A stretch of 64,000 bases of DNA from Apostichopus parvimensis (GCA_000934455.1 KN882355.1:438280-502279), one strand, 5' to 3'; counted from the first letter of the stretch, positions 24,710 through 37,640 are shown. The notes: generated by a model from the letters alone, not told the origin. Made by a program: numbers and translations.

Positions 24710-26074
24710 GTTTGTAGTATGATTATGTATTCAATGTTCATGGTGATCTCTTCCACTATGTTCTTAGTTTTGGTGAAATTTTTATATTGCAACAATCTTC
24801 AACAACACTCTGGAAAGTGGAAAGCATGGAGCACATAAAGCTAAGCTTGACTAAAAAAATGTCATCTCACTATTTGTCGCCATGTACAATAAATTACTTG
24901 CCATATATTTAGGTTCATGTATGGTCAATTTTAATTCAAAAGAAACCTTTTTCAATGATTGCATGAAAAAAATGTGAGAAATGAAACTTAATGTCTCGAA
25001 AATCACACTCTATGTACGTACAGTCTGTCAAAAATTGGATCCATTGGTTGATTGGCTACTTACTTAAGGGGTGTTCAGGATTTTGTGGCAGAGATCGATC
25101 ATCTAGAGATCATTATATGAAAACACATGAAATGATTCTCATACAGATTAATTACAGATAATAAATACTTCATCTACAGGTCATGGGTCATACAGATTTC
25201 ATAATACTTTCATGCCATTTGGACACAATTACCCTAGATATTGTTCTCTTCAAAAATGATTCTGTATACGTATGTGTCATTTGAGGAAAATATTTAATTG
25301 GGTTTCCAATAGTTTTGTATTTGTGGTTGCATTGAAAATCTCAATATGTGCAATATTGATGCATTCGCTTTGCATTCGAAATGCCTTCGACTTGCGTTAG
25401 TTTAGGGTCTCAATAGCGCGGAAATATTTAAATGTGCTTAGCCCTAATTGAATGCAATTTAGAATTCAAAACTTGCCCCTCATTCAGTCATTCTCACTCT
25501 GAATGCGATAAGCGAAAAAACACAATTATGTACGTAATAATGCACTGTTTTGGCGAGTACAAAGTGTGCAATACTCAATGGCGTATGCAGGATTTTTTTA
25601 GAGGATGCCCAAGCAATTTCTGACCACCTTCCTCAGTCCTGGGGAGTCATCTAATGGAAGAGTGATCTAATGTGGGGGGATTTTTGTGCATATTAGTGTA
25701 CATTTATTAGTACCGGTCAGTCGTCGAAATTTCCGCCGGCTCGGCATCGGTCAGCCGGCGGTTACCGAGCTGATCAACGATCTCGAGTGGCCAGCCCGGG
25801 CCAACGGCCTGCCACCAATGCCTTGAGAGCCGTAGGACAATTATGCCAGCGGTCCTTCGATGTGGCATCCAATGATGGACCACCCCAATTTATCCATGAC
25901 CAACAGTCGTCAGGATGAAAAATAGATTGACTCAAAAACAGTGGTTACGGTTTTTGTAACCACATATCTAGTTACTTGGTACATTCATTGGCAAGGTATA
26001 CCGTAAAAGCTGTTTTGGGTTATATTTAAAAACATTTACATATTGACATGGCTCCGGGTATAACATCCTCTCAG

Positions 26075-26969
26075 AAGATGATGTAAGCTCTATTGGCGGC
26101 CAGGAGGAATATGCTATTAAAAGTGCAACACCAGAAGTACCTGCAACAGTAGTTGGTAAGTTGACAATTAAAATTAAATGGAAAGGGACTACACATAGTC
26201 CGGTTGTTGAAGACGAAAAGGAAAGGCAATCGGAAAAAGGTAAAGAATTGATTTTGGTATCATTAGAAGCTGAATTTTGTGTAGAATAACATATCCAAAA
26301 CTCTCACTCCCAACCACCTTTGTATGACATGACCAACACAGGGAACAGTCAGCTTCATTTGAATAGGGACAGAGTGGAAATTGTGAAAAGCTATTGGGGC
26401 ACTTACAATGTACCAGACAATGTTTTTCAACAAGGGGCTGAGTGGGTCCTGAGGGTAGAGGGGCTGTCCCTCTAAAACAACCAAGCTAGCTACGGCACTG
26501 ATAATTTCCTTTTAAAGCAGTGAATAAAGTTAATGGCATAAAAAAGATGATCAAAACTCACTCTCGATGAAAGTTATATTGAATTTTTAATTTTAAATAG
26601 AGAGAAATTGACAACAAACAACCTAATATCATCAATAGTTTACAATACACAAACTTCTGTGTTCAAAATATATAAGCAGAGTGACCAAAAGCCAAAAAAA
26701 ATTCACTCAGTACAGAACTGAAATGTTAGGAATAATCAAATGTTTATGTATAAAAAAAATCCATTGAATTAACTTAATATCCCGATCCAAGCTTTTGTAA
26801 ATATTTTCTTCAAATGGATGGCCATGTGACTCATCACAAATTCTGTAATATTATGCATGTTAATATGCAGCAAACAAAATTTGCAGTAATCCGGATGCAA
26901 AATCTCTCGAACTAACAAGTTTAGAAGAAGTGGAGGGAGATGAATCTGGAGGAATTCAGAAAGTAATGC
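26075..26969 (+). CDS. Further candidate exons of the DUF4806/BEN-type protein
   Basis: Two exons in the same phase (1/1) as the preceding pair: 26075-26155 (EDDVSSIGGQEEYAIKSA and on) and 26925-26969 (EEVEGDESGGIQKVMR). Both are bounded by good AG and GTAAGT sites. The composition is acidic and low in complexity, as in a linker. Consistent phase 1 from 24122 to 26969 is the main support. Confidence 0.4.
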
Positions 26970-27655
26970 GTAAGTACATATATAATTTTCGTGGTTTAAC
27001 CATTACAGTCCGAGGGTATTTTTTTTCAAAACTCTGTCTGCATGGTGGGACCAACGGGAAGAGGCCAGAAATCGGTCACATTAACCGCTCAGGATTTGAA
27101 GGTTTAACACACAGCCTTTTTTTGGAGCATCCTCGTCCCAGACACCCCCAGCTGTCTGGGTCTGTACTGTACATGTAGTAGACAGGTGGGTATGGTCCGC
27201 AGATTTAATATTGGTCATGTCATGCAAAATAATGAGTGGCCGGTGTGTAATGCAAAGTAAATGCTGATATTTGAGCAAAAATTGATATGTGGTATAATCA
27301 TTTTGTAAGCTAGTGACCACTTTGTCATGATTTACATTAATACGCATAGTGGGCAAGGCTTAGTTGAGTTTTGCAAAATAAAGCTTGTTAACAATAATTT
27401 TATGAAACAAGACATAAAATTTAAGTCATATTTTGTGCTTTATTTAGTTTTGTGATAATGTCATGTATATATTATTATAAAATTTTGGAAATGCTAATAA
27501 TTGAACAGTTTTTACCTGTTTTTTCTCGTATTTAATATAACAACGTTGTTTGGTAATGTCCATGCTAAAAAATTTTTAAATCTCATTAATATGTTGATTA
27601 AACTGTGAAATCTGTTCCAATATAAAAACACATGTTGCCATTGAAACCATTTTAG

Positions 27656-27794
27656 GTTTTCAAAATGTTAAGAACAAATTGCTGACACTCACCACTGCTG
27701 TAATGGTTAACCTAGCTGCCACATTGTTTCCTTTATCCATCAAGTTTAAAAGAGGTCAGAAAAGATGTACCTGGTGCAATTCAGAAGTTAATGG
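27656..27794 (+). CDS. Candidate exon, unknown
   Basis: Open between TTTTAG and GTAAGT. With a phase-1 entry it reads FQNVKNKLLTLTTAVMVNLA and ends with a Cys pair (CTWC). It leaves phase 2, which does not fit the next exon at 28948, so it may be alternative or spurious. I do not recognise a domain. Confidence 0.25.
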
Positions 27795-27838
27795 GTAAGT
27801 AATATACAATATGTTACATAGCTGCTATACTGGGTTAA

Positions 27839-27998
27839 GGCACCCTGTCAAAATAGGCTGCTGAAAGGATGCAGCATAGCTGCAGGGCTGCATCCAGATC
27901 TTGAACAAGGGCTGCAGCCTAGTCACAATGGTGTCTTAGGTTGTTGTATTGTCCAATTTAATCTCCGCAGGTGGCTGCAGCTATTTTGACAGGGTGCC
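27839..27998 (+). mobile_element. 160-bp Harbinger-like MITE with TAA target duplication
   Basis: The left end GGCACCCTGTCAAAATAG is matched perfectly by its inverted copy CTATTTTGACAGGGTGCC at the right end (18 bp). TAA directly flanks both sides (27836-27838 and 27999-28001). A 3-bp TWA duplication is the PIF/Harbinger signature. The interior is rich in GCTGCAG. It sits 44 bp past the donor of the 27656 exon, so it is intronic if that exon is real. The 94-codon open frame at 27971-28255 starts inside it and is not credible. Confidence 0.75.
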
Positions 27999-28947
27999 TA
28001 ACTCAAATTGGTAGTGTACTTTGCAGCTTTCCAACTGGAGGTGAGGTAGGTGTTCGATACCCTAGGTTATTTTTCGAAGAAAGATTAATATTTGGGATAC
28101 TTCCTTTTACAAATATGCATGAATGCATTGCAGGGCAGATTCACTTTAGACAAGTCATTAGGTGCAACTTAAGAATGATCCATTTTCTTTTAATCTATAA
28201 TTTTACTTCATGGTTATTTAGTATCATCTTTTATCTTTTACAAAGATCTACCTAATTTGTCTTTCAATAAAGTAAATATTTCACCTCCTGGATGGACAAT
28301 AATTATATTTGTTTCTATATATATATAGCAGCATTTATATGCGCATATTCAAAAGTGCTTACAATACAAACCTCAGTCAAATCTGACATATACGAAACTG
28401 GGTGCATAGTAATAGACTTGGTGGCCAGTTAACGATGAACACTGTATTTTAACGTGTTTTGTTTGACTTTACTATACTTGGGGCAACACTTTTAATCTCG
28501 TAGTCCGAGAGATGGTGAGCGCCATTCAAACATTGCCCATTTCTCACAATTTAGAGAATTGAGGTGCAGGGACCGCAGAAGTCCTTACAATATACTTAGC
28601 CGTCTGCTATAAGCATATCTAACTGCATTGAGCTCCTGAAAAATTGTCAAAACAAATTTTAGCAAAAAGTCCATGGGTGGAAAGAGCTGGGGGAAATCTG
28701 CCCACACAGTTTATATCACCCAAACATTCAGGTAAAATGGTTCTATAACTTGGGCAATATTGTCCTACAATTTGGGCCAAATTGGTTACAAATCTACATC
28801 ATGAAATTGTTAAAATTGCAACAGCAGAGGGGAGAATGTATACAAGGCGATAAACGGACGACCAAGAATTTGTGGTAAGCATCCCTTCCCCTCCCTCAAC
28901 CACATAATTAATTTTAAAAAACTTCATGTTTATAAATTTTCACATAG

Positions 28948-29138
28948 ATATTAATCTGGAAATATTCAGAACATTGGAAGAGGTGAAACTGAAAGTGACA
29001 AACTTGGCAAGTGAGATTGCCCGAATTACAGAAGATGATGACCGGGATGAGGTTTTCAAAATGGATCTCCACTCCTCAACTGAATCCTTCGAAGAATTTT
29101 CCCAAAAACTAGAGGATGCAGATTTTCGCAATCTTGTG
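28948..29138 (+). CDS. Exon resembling the start of a DUF4806 domain
   Basis: An acceptor (TTTCACATAG) and a donor (GTATGTG) bound 191 bp that read INLEIFRTLEEVKLKV, an acidic linker, then FEEFSQKLEDADFRNLV. The final segment matches the opening of DUF4806 (E-x-F/L-x-x-F-E-x-K-L-x-D-x-x-F-R). Entry phase 1 fits the exon at 26925-26969. No exon encoding the rest of DUF4806 follows before the BEN-like exons at 31.9-33.95 kb. Confidence 0.45.
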
Positions 29139-31931
29139 GTATGTGTTTTGTCGCTAGAACATACATTTTAAATATACATAAATTAAATTTAACAATTCCT
29201 TTTTTCATATTTAAAACTTGAAAGGGTTGCCTATATAAGTACCTGTTATTGGATATATAAATACTTATTACAGTTCATTATTGCAAGAGCTTTCCGATTG
29301 GTTTTGATGTCAGACCTTCGGTTATCTTTATTCTTTTCACATTTTTGGGAGCTGCCAAAAAGGGTCCCCATTACTTTTTGTTTGCCCTTTGTGGGCCCCA
29401 AGAGCGTACGTGCGAAGTTATCAGAGGTCAAAGTTTTTAGGGTAGTTTAAAAGTGAGTTAGGATGGTCGTACAGATTTCTTGTGTTGTTTTTTTTGGAAT
29501 CAGCATGTCAAACAACATGTGACCCAAAGGTGAAATCGGAAAAAAATATGCTTATTTTGCAAGAAAAAGGGCAAAGAAAAAATGTTTGTCAATATTTTAA
29601 TATATGATAGAGCTCTATGAGCTCTACAGAAAGAGCCCACTCCCGCTTAAATGGGACACCCGGTTCTCAAGTTATGGTGGGCCGATTGGTGGGCCATGTG
29701 TTTTTTCGGCAAAGAGCCGACACTGTTGATATTTATGGGAAAAGTTGTGAACGGGGCAGGGGATCATTTTGAAACATAACGGTCACGTGATCCAAGGTCA
29801 CCAAAGGTAAATTTGTGGTCAAAAACTAGTATTTTGGCAATAACTTGAGAACGGAATGTCCATTAGGGCTATTGGGAGTTACGCTATTGTAATCCAATAG
29901 TCGACCTGCTTCCGGGTGACCGTTGACCTAAATTTGACCTGTCATGACCTTTATGCCTTTTTGATATTTTTGTTGGTTTTTTCTGTGATTCGCTGCAGTA
30001 TTGGCCCCGTTGTATAAATATGGTCACTTTTGGTCAACATTCTTAACGTATTTTCTTACCACACTGTGCCTGGAGGAAATTACCTCACCAAGGCATTCAG
30101 TAATCTTATGTGTTCATTTAGAATGACATGATTTTTAAAGTGAATATCTCTTTATATAAAGTACTTTTGCAAAACTTCTTGCAAAATTGTAGCATGATGA
30201 AATTTGGGGCCAATACAGACTACCGTTAATGGTCAGTGACAATATGCTGTCGGTTTTTGCAAAGTACAAAAATATCACACGTTCTAGTAAAGATATGCTT
30301 CTAAAAATGAGACCCTGGGACAAAGTGACCTTTATTATGATTGCATCATAAACATAAAGTTAGGTTTTAACACCGTCATTTATGATCTGCAAAAGCATTC
30401 TTGCACAATTTATTTGCACATACGAAAAATATAACAATATTAGCAAAACCACAACAACAGTGGTAAAAATCCCATCCAATCTCAAAGCAGGCAAAACTAA
30501 AACCCAGAATCCATTAAAATATTGTGAAAATCATGATATTTCAACCCCAATGCATATCAAACAACTCGTTACCTTACTGCATACACGTAGACCTAAGACT
30601 GAATGCAAGTTCACTGACATTCATGGGAGATCGAACAAAAAGTTGTAGAAAATGTTTCCTCAAAAATGACTACATCCAATTTTTGTAAGTAGCTTTTACA
30701 TCAATTTGTGTTTATGTACTATATATGATGTACTATCTTACTTCATGTACAACTTCATTACTGAATTAAGTTTCTTTAGAACACTGGAAGCACTACTGTC
30801 AGTCATAGTGTCCTACTGTATATTGTCCTCATGTATTCATGTAACATTCCCTTCAGCATTCATCACAATGTCCTAGCATTAACAGTATTCTTTTTTTCAG
30901 AATATTTGGGGAGATTATTGCCAGTCAGTGTCCACTACCTTACTTGTATTGTCCTCATGTTTGACAATGTCATTCACACAATGTAGCATTCAACCAGTGA
31001 TTTGGTCCCTGAAAGTGGGGAATTGTGGGGGGGGGGGGGGGGCATGGTGGAGTGGTCTAAGGGAGGTGTGTAATCCTCTTGATAAAAGTTGTGTTTTTGA
31101 AAATTAAACCACCAGAAGGTCAGGAAAGGGGGGCGGTCCCCAGCTACCATTTGCATTAGACTCTGGGTTGGCAATTTATTTGATTGAACTACGATTTGTC
31201 TCTAATTTCACATGTCTACGATAAATGAAAATGTGAAGGTAACTATATGTTTTAGTCATTAATGAGCCCCTAATGTCTACAGTGAATAGTGTGAGCATAT
31301 AGGATTAATTTAGTTTGGAGAGAGAGAAAAATTATGGGCATGTGAATTAGGATTGCTCTTAAATAAGCAGCCACTAGTGAAGCCTTGTGCCGAAAAGTTT
31401 CGAACAATAAAACCATTAAAGCAAGTTATTAAAATTTAGCTTTACATTTCTCATTGCGATTTCAATTACAGTATGACTGTATAAATCACTCCCTGTAAGA
31501 TTCTTACACTCTCGTGTCTAATGGAATGGTATTTTTGAAATCCTATTTTTGTTATTAAAATTTAGTTTTATTACAGGTCAGATGATTAAATTATCATATT
31601 TTATATGATGTTGCATAATGATTAATGTTACAAGTTGCATGGGCTATATGCTTAATAAATCTGAAAGTAGAAAAGCTACCTCGCATTACTTTCTTACAGT
31701 AGTAAAATGAGATAAAATGGAATAAAAAGTCAAAAACATGGGGATAAAAATCCAAAAGTTATTTATATCAGTAGTTGAAAAAACAAACATTTAATATAAA
31801 TAGCAATTTTTAATCAGGTTTGGCTGTTTAAATCACAGTGATCTAAATCACTAATTTAAACACACTTGGTTGATTGAGCTACCAATGTACTGTTCTTGTT
31901 TTGTCCATATTTCTATTATTATTAATTTCAG
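29139..31931. other. Intron/intergenic with a dispersed repeat
   Basis: No exon recognised. Positions 29775-29910 hold a repeat (ATAACTTGAGAACGGAATG, GTTACGCTATTGTAATCC) whose reverse complement lies at about 63440-63600. A G run of about 18 interrupts 31028-31045. The rest is AT-rich and unremarkable. Confidence 0.5.
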
Positions 31932-33048
31932 ATGGAGGGCTCGCATCAACAGCTGGTTGATTTTCTGCTGCAAAACGAGTGTCAAGACACAACAATTGAA
32001 GCCATCTTGAAAGAACAGGTAAACCTAACTGAGCTGTATTCACCACCTCATATTTGTTTAGCAAAAAATGATTACCAAAGGAAATGATGATCTTACATTA
32101 CCAGTTGGAAAATCATTCATAAAAACTTATCAATGCTGATTTAAGACAACTTGTAAACTATAGCAACACTCTGTCAGCCTTACATGTTGATGCGTTGAAT
32201 GACGAGCTCCGTCAACAGTCAGGTAGCTGTAGCTCTGTGGCCACTCACAAAAAATCATTTGGATGGGATTTTTGGGAAACTACAGCTAATTTGGTATTTT
32301 TACAATCCACATTTTGGTGTTTGGTGAATAACATACCCTTTTCCATTACGGAGATATTGAAAGTTTATTGAGTAGAAATAGCAAATGAATTGCACAAAAT
32401 AATTTTTCATGCCATAGAAGACCGATTCTTAAATATTGATATGTATTTCATTGTTTTAGAAAAGTGGGATGTATACAAACACAATTATTAATCTCTTACT
32501 AACTGTTTTGTTATTACATGTTGGCCTACCCCGTTAAGTGATATAGTTTACATCGCTCGTTTTCAGGTTTAAATGACAAACTTCATTTGAAAGAAATGAA
32601 AGCATATTATTTTCAGCGCTGATTGTCAATGAAATGTAATTGTACAAATGCATTATCTATTATTACTGAATAAATTTCCGAATTTCATATCTGAAAATGA
32701 GATATGTACTATGTAGAAGTTGGAGCAGTGGTTACTGTTTTTTGCAATCTTGATAACATTGATTTTTTTAAATTTGTGCATCAATTGGGTCACTCTTTGA
32801 AATGATACTTTCTGTGCTTGGGAAAGCTGGTCATTGATTGTTGCATGATACTGCTTAAATATGTATTCAAAGGCCACCAGTCATGCATGTGTGAGGTGGG
32901 TAATTTACAACAATGTGCTTTTTAGAAGAGGGGTAGAATTTTTATTGACAAATACTTTGTAGTATTTCTTTTTAATTTCTTAGAAAACTGCAGATGATGT
33001 CCTGAGGATTGGTTTAGATGAGCTCATGAAGGTTGTGCCATCTTGCAG
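31932..33048 (+). CDS. Two exons of a short helical (SAM-like?) N-terminus
   Basis: Exon 31932-32018 begins with ATG right after the acceptor: MEGSHQQLVDFLLQNECQDT then IEAILKEQ, ending phase 0. Exon 32984-33048 continues KTADDVLRIGLDELMKVVPS. The pattern (a hydrophobic helix, then DDVL.IGLDELMK) resembles SAM-like protein-interaction helices, but that is an inference from pattern only. It may be the N-terminus of the BEN-like exons that follow, or a separate gene. Confidence 0.4.
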
Positions 33049-33261
33049 GTATTGGTTCTTTTGTAAAGTGCTCTTGAGCATGTTTTATTTGATGACAACA
33101 GCACTTTAATGTATGGTATTTATTATATTTATATTATTATCTTTGAGAGAACGTCTGAAATTGATGAATTTTTGTGCTCAAAGACAGAGTGCACAATGTT
33201 GACCTTCAACAAACTTGACAATAACCAATAATTAATGTTACAAACGCTAAAGAAAAGATAT

Positions 33262-33478
33262 ATTTCAGATTGGAAAAATAAGATTTCTGATTTCCGAAAA
33301 TAGATTTATGATTTATAAAAATAGATATCGGGTTTGAAAAAACCGATTTCTGATTTTAAAATATACATTTCGGATTTGATAAGTCTACATTTCTGATTTG
33401 AAAAAGCAGATTTCGGATTTTAAGAAATACATTTCGGATTTTAAAAATTCGGATTTCGGATTTCAAGAGAACAGGAAA
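33262..33478 (+). repeat. Degenerate tandem repeat (ATTTCGGATTTGAAAAAG)
   Basis: About nine imperfect units with a period near 23 bp alternate AGATTTCGGATTT and AATACATTTCGGATTT. It lies in the intron just upstream of the BEN-like exon at 33513. Confidence 0.75.
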
Positions 33479-33512
33479 CAACCTTGGCCCTAATGGCCTT
33501 CCGTAATTTCAG

Positions 33513-33953
33513 GAAGAACTAGAAGTCATAATAAGGCTATCAACTTCAGCTTCTCAGACAGTAAGCAAATTGGGAAATCTGCTGTTTACGTCTGAGGAGC
33601 TGAAGTCCTGGAGCGTGCTCGGAAGGCATGCCAATAAGAATGCGGGGCTGGGGCCAGCACTGGACACGTAGAGAAGAGAATTGCTGGAAAGTAAGTAAAT
33701 GTATGAAGGCTTCCTTCACAGTTGTAATAATTATGAGCTCTCTTTATGATTGAACTCTGGCTCTGCCCAACCCATCCAAGTTTTACTTTATGTTCCTATC
33801 GTTTCAGATCTTGTGTCATCAAAGTTCAGTACAAACCTGTCCATAGTTCGTTCAAAGTTGAGGGATCAACTGAAGAAGGGCCGAAGATTTGAAATTACAA
33901 CTTTACAACTTTTCTTTGAATTTTTGGGAACTCATAATAACAAATTGTTTTGA
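33513..33953 (+). pseudogene. BEN-domain-like two-exon segment with an in-frame stop
   Basis: Exon 33513-33690 reads QTVSKLGNLLFTSEELKSWS then GR...GLGPALDT, a TAG stop (33669-33671), and RRELLE. Exon 33808-33953 joins it in phase 1 and continues NLVSSKFSTNLSIVRSKLRD and QLKKGRRFE, ending in TGA. LLFTxEEL...S..GR...ALD...L...V...F......VR.KL is the pattern of a BEN domain, which binds DNA in chromatin regulators. The stop falls inside the domain, and the entry phase does not fit the exon ending at 33048. The unit is probably decayed, although a sequence polymorphism or error at the TAG is possible. Confidence 0.45.
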
Positions 33954-35990
33954 ATTGATATTAGAATTTTTTTTCACTTTTCCCTGTCCATGTTTGGAGT
34001 ATTTCTTGGGTGAGTATGACAAATCTGCCTGAAAGACACACTCTCCAATTCAATGTCAATTAAAATCTTAGGAAGAATAGGATAGTTATTCCAGATTAAG
34101 TGCCTTTTAAAATGTAATGTCAATTACGGTTCGGTTTCCTATTACAAAAATCTTCCAAGGTATTGCTAGGTGTGCATGCCTGGCTTTTGCGGGGTAATCC
34201 TGGGTATGGATACCAGGCTTTTCTTGGCTCTTCACTCACAAATATAGACAGGGTAATTCTGAGTTAACACTTCAGGCTTGTCCAGCCTTTACCTGGCTCT
34301 AAATGAGTTACAAAAACCAGACTTTACTAGGCTTCCAGGGATTTCCCTGGATAAAATCAACACTGCTTATATTCCCTGGAATTCAGTGATTTTCCTGCCT
34401 AATTTTCGTCTGGACCCCTGGATCTGCGCCTGGTGTGTGAACCTGGTATGTATGTGAAACATTTTCCATTTGTAAATATCTCAAGAAGTGAAAGTTTGTT
34501 AAATTTCAAATGTGGTGTAGTGACAGTTTCAAACTGTTCATTGAATCCCCAAACTCTTCTCTCGATACTTCAAATCATTTTTGTGTGGGCCATTGGACAT
34601 TTGGGGTTGCTGCCTGGGCCCTGTTACAGGAATAAAATATTGATATTTTGGGATATCCCAATGGCCTATGGGCCCAAAACCACTAAAATAATGCTGTCTG
34701 TTTATAAGCTGAAATTATGTGTGACCCCTGAGCCCTTTATGGATGTTCTCTGGGGCCCGGTTTAGATAAAAGTTGTAAATGGATTTTGTTGGCAAATGCA
34801 AACTACACAAATAATCCTTGTCTTTTTGCACACGATTGAATCTAGTGTGGCTCATGAGCCCTTTGAGGTCGATGTTAGACTCTGGTAAAGTGTACTATTT
34901 TAGCCATAGGTATTTTTGAATATCCATGGAACTATAGGATTCAGCCCCACTGAAAAGAATCACCTTGAACTCTTCACATTATAAAATCAGGTGTGGGCCA
35001 CAGGATCTTTTGGCTGCTTCCTGGATCGTGGTACATCATATAGTAATTCGTGTTTTGGGATATCCAATGTCCAAAGGGTTCAATTCCACTTAGAGAATCT
35101 TCCTGCTCTCTTTTGACATAAATGAATCATGTGTAAACTAGGCTGATACTGTATCACTGCAAGATTCCAGTCATCATAATAACGTCACAGATCAATTTAG
35201 ATCACATGATCACGATACGGCTTTTCGCAAATCATGACTTTTTAACAAGAAAATGAGAAGCGAAGGCCGTATTTTACAGCAGTTCCTGCATAAGGAATAC
35301 TTAATTTTTAGAATTTGTGAACAGGAGAGCACTAAGGGTTATGTGTGAGTTTGGGGAATTTATAATATCCATTGAAGGTTACAAAGTAGGTAAGAAAATT
35401 CCTTCCACACATTTGTTAGTTGCCCTATGTTTACATTTCTTTAAATTTAATCTATTTGCTAAATCTGTGAGACGCTTTAACTCCCATCATGCAAGGTGAG
35501 GTAATTTGCTCCAAAGAAAAGCAAGATCATTTAATTTATGTAGAAAAGAATTGAGATGTTGACTGTTCAGGTGTACACCTTCACAAACATGCCATTAATA
35601 GCGACACCTCTGTTTGACTGATGCTAGCCGATTTATTTATTTCCCTCATCTCACTTACTGTACATCCACATCACATACTAAATGACTCACTGAAGCATTA
35701 TTTTTACTAAAGCAGTAGGGAGAAAATCGCCCAGGGTCTTTTTCACCCATATCGTAGATAGGGAAGAAAATTGAAATGTTCATAATTGGACAGATCTGAA
35801 ATATCAATATTGTTTGGAAATCTTGTACAGCTCCTATAATAACATTAAGTGCTGCAATTTTCCTGTCCATGAATTTATATGTAATTATATTTATAGTAAA
35901 CACTTAATTAGTTCTTAACAGTTCCAATATCGTTCGGAATATTGTGACAAGGTGACCAGCATCCCTGCCGTCAGGAAATGTTAATGTTAG
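33954..35990. repeat. Gene-free; old internally repeated sequence
   Basis: No gene. From 34520 to 35110 two diverged units share CATTGGACATTTGG/GTGGGCCACAGG, TTTTGGGATATCC and GGGCCCAAAACCACT/GTTCAATTCCACTTAGAG, with a spacing near 400 bp. The end of a hAT-like MITE (CCCCTGGATCTGCGCCTG) lies at 34411-34428. Confidence 0.45.
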
Positions 35991-36034
35991 TTCAGTAGAT
36001 TTCTGTGGGAGGTCGACGGTTTCGTTTAGGAAAT

Positions 36035-36790
36035 TTATCTCCTGCATGAGGTTCGCCAGCCAATGCTTTTTCTATATAAGTGATTAGCATTAACACCATT
36101 GTTAGGAACTTCAGACGGAGTCGATTCATCATCACTCCCCTCCGCATCCTTCACTTCTGGGGCATATGTTCTCTCTTCGTCGACTTTGTCGGGGTCAGAT
36201 CCTTCCTCGGGAACTGGGGTTCCATGCTCAACCGTAATTTCGTCATCCTCATCTTTATGCGGACTAGAACCTCGAGATTCTTGATTAGCAAAGTGGTTTC
36301 TTTTCAATTTCATTAGTCTCCTCCAGGGAGTCATTTCATACGTCTTCCAGAACAGAATTTTCACATCCTTCATCTTCTGTAGCTTCCCCCTGTGTTACTT
36401 CGATGGGTTGAAGCGTACTTTAAGTATTGGACGGAACTCCTGGGCCTCAGGATTCAAGTTCAGCATTCCCTTACTTGATGTAGTGTTTGGCCTCAAACAA
36501 ATTTCGACATACTCAATGTCGTCTTCGCTATCCGAGCTGGACGATGTCTCTTTGTGTTGAGTAGTTTGCTTAAGTCTTTCTTTACATTCTCTCTTCTCCT
36601 TTTTAAGAAAGGCTTTGGGTCGTTCTGTGCTTTGTTGTTCGGCGATTGCTGGCATATATCCCACTGGCCACAGGTGGTTTCGATGTAGAGTTTGGGACTT
36701 TCCTTCCTTATACTTTGGCTTCACTCGATAGACCGGAAGATCCCCTTTTCACTCTTCCACAATGAATATGTCAGTATCTGTCATCTAACT
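36035..36790 (-). pseudogene. Integrase C-terminal tail and 3' region of minus-strand Gypsy
   Basis: From about 36790 leftward it reads DIFIVEE, a TGA, then KGDLPVYRVKPKYKEGKSQT and LHRNHLWPVGYMPA. This is the GPY/F-like module that follows Gypsy integrases. It continues into a Ser/acidic tail (SSSSDSEDDIEYVE) and, after another break, an acidic segment at 36373-36035 (DDEITVEHGTPVPEEGSDPD). Such tails are common in vertebrate and invertebrate members of this lineage. Confidence 0.6.
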
Positions 36791-37060
36791 TGCACTTCCC
36801 TTTGCGTGCTAAGTTGCACACTAACACCTCGCCTCCTATTTCGAGTCGATTTGCCCTGATTCGCTTATCATGCCTCTTCTTGTTTTCCAGCAGAATTTTC
36901 AGACAGTTGAAACGCCTGTTGCCAAGTAGCCTTCAACTTCTGTACATTATGCATATGCTGTCCACAGCTTCTACTGTCTGGGTTAACGCCATAGGTTATA
37001 TCAACCGCCAATCAAGGTTCCCTTCCGAAAAGCAAGTAGTAAGGTGAAAAACCTGTACAG

Positions 37061-37640
37061 TCAGGCACCGAACAGTTGTAGGCGTGAACCAAGGCAGGCA
37101 GGTACTGGCCCCAGTTTAGTCTTCTGGTCTGGAGTCAGTGTCCCCAACATGTTCAACAGGGCGCGATTAAAACGTTCCGGTTGTGGGTCCCCTTGTGGGT
37201 AATAAGGTGTAGTATGGGTCTTCTTTATGCCGAGCAGCTTGGTTATTTCGGCAATAAGACGGCTTTCGAAGTTTGCCCCTCTATTTGAGTGCAGCTTAAC
37301 AGGCAAGCAATAGTGGCTGAAGAATTTTCTCCCAAAGAATTTTAGGTACGGTACGTGCTGTTTGGTTATTTGTTGCAACTGCTTGGGTGTAGCGGGTATA
37401 ATGGTCAGTAATGACCAAAATGGAATAAGTACCACTTTTATCCGGTTCAAGTGACAGAAAATCCATGCATACCAGTTCCAGGGGTGCAGTCGTTCTGATA
37501 GTTTCCAAAGGAGCGGCCACTAAAGGGAGAGTTTTCCTCGGAGTACATCGGATACATTGTCTGACCCATTCGGTTACTTGGGCCGTCATGCCCGGCCAGT
37601 AGAACCTCATTCTCATTGCCGCCATGGTTCTCTCAACTCC
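37061..37640 (-). pseudogene. Integrase core of minus-strand Gypsy, with a substituted catalytic Asp
   Basis: Two overlapping frames cover the zinc-binding and DDE domains. 37625-37296 reads MRFYWPGM...CIRCTPRK...LELVCMDFLSL, with the first Asp in MDF. 37450-37061 reads FSHYCLPVKLHSNRGANFES...TTPYYPQGDPQPERFNRALL, where the catalytic Glu (PERFNR) is present. The second Asp, normally in SDxG, is Asn (SNRG, codon AAT) at about 37290 on the plus strand. The two frames meet through a frameshift near 37320. The enzyme would be inactive. Confidence 0.7.

Noticed and set aside
27971-28255. 94-codon frame starting in the MITE
   Set aside because: Its start is inside the Harbinger-like terminal repeat, and the rest has no domain.
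36080-36316. Plus-strand frames over 36.1-40.0 kb (for example 39089-39649)
   Set aside because: They are antisense to Gypsy Gag-Pol pieces that show clear motifs on the minus strand.
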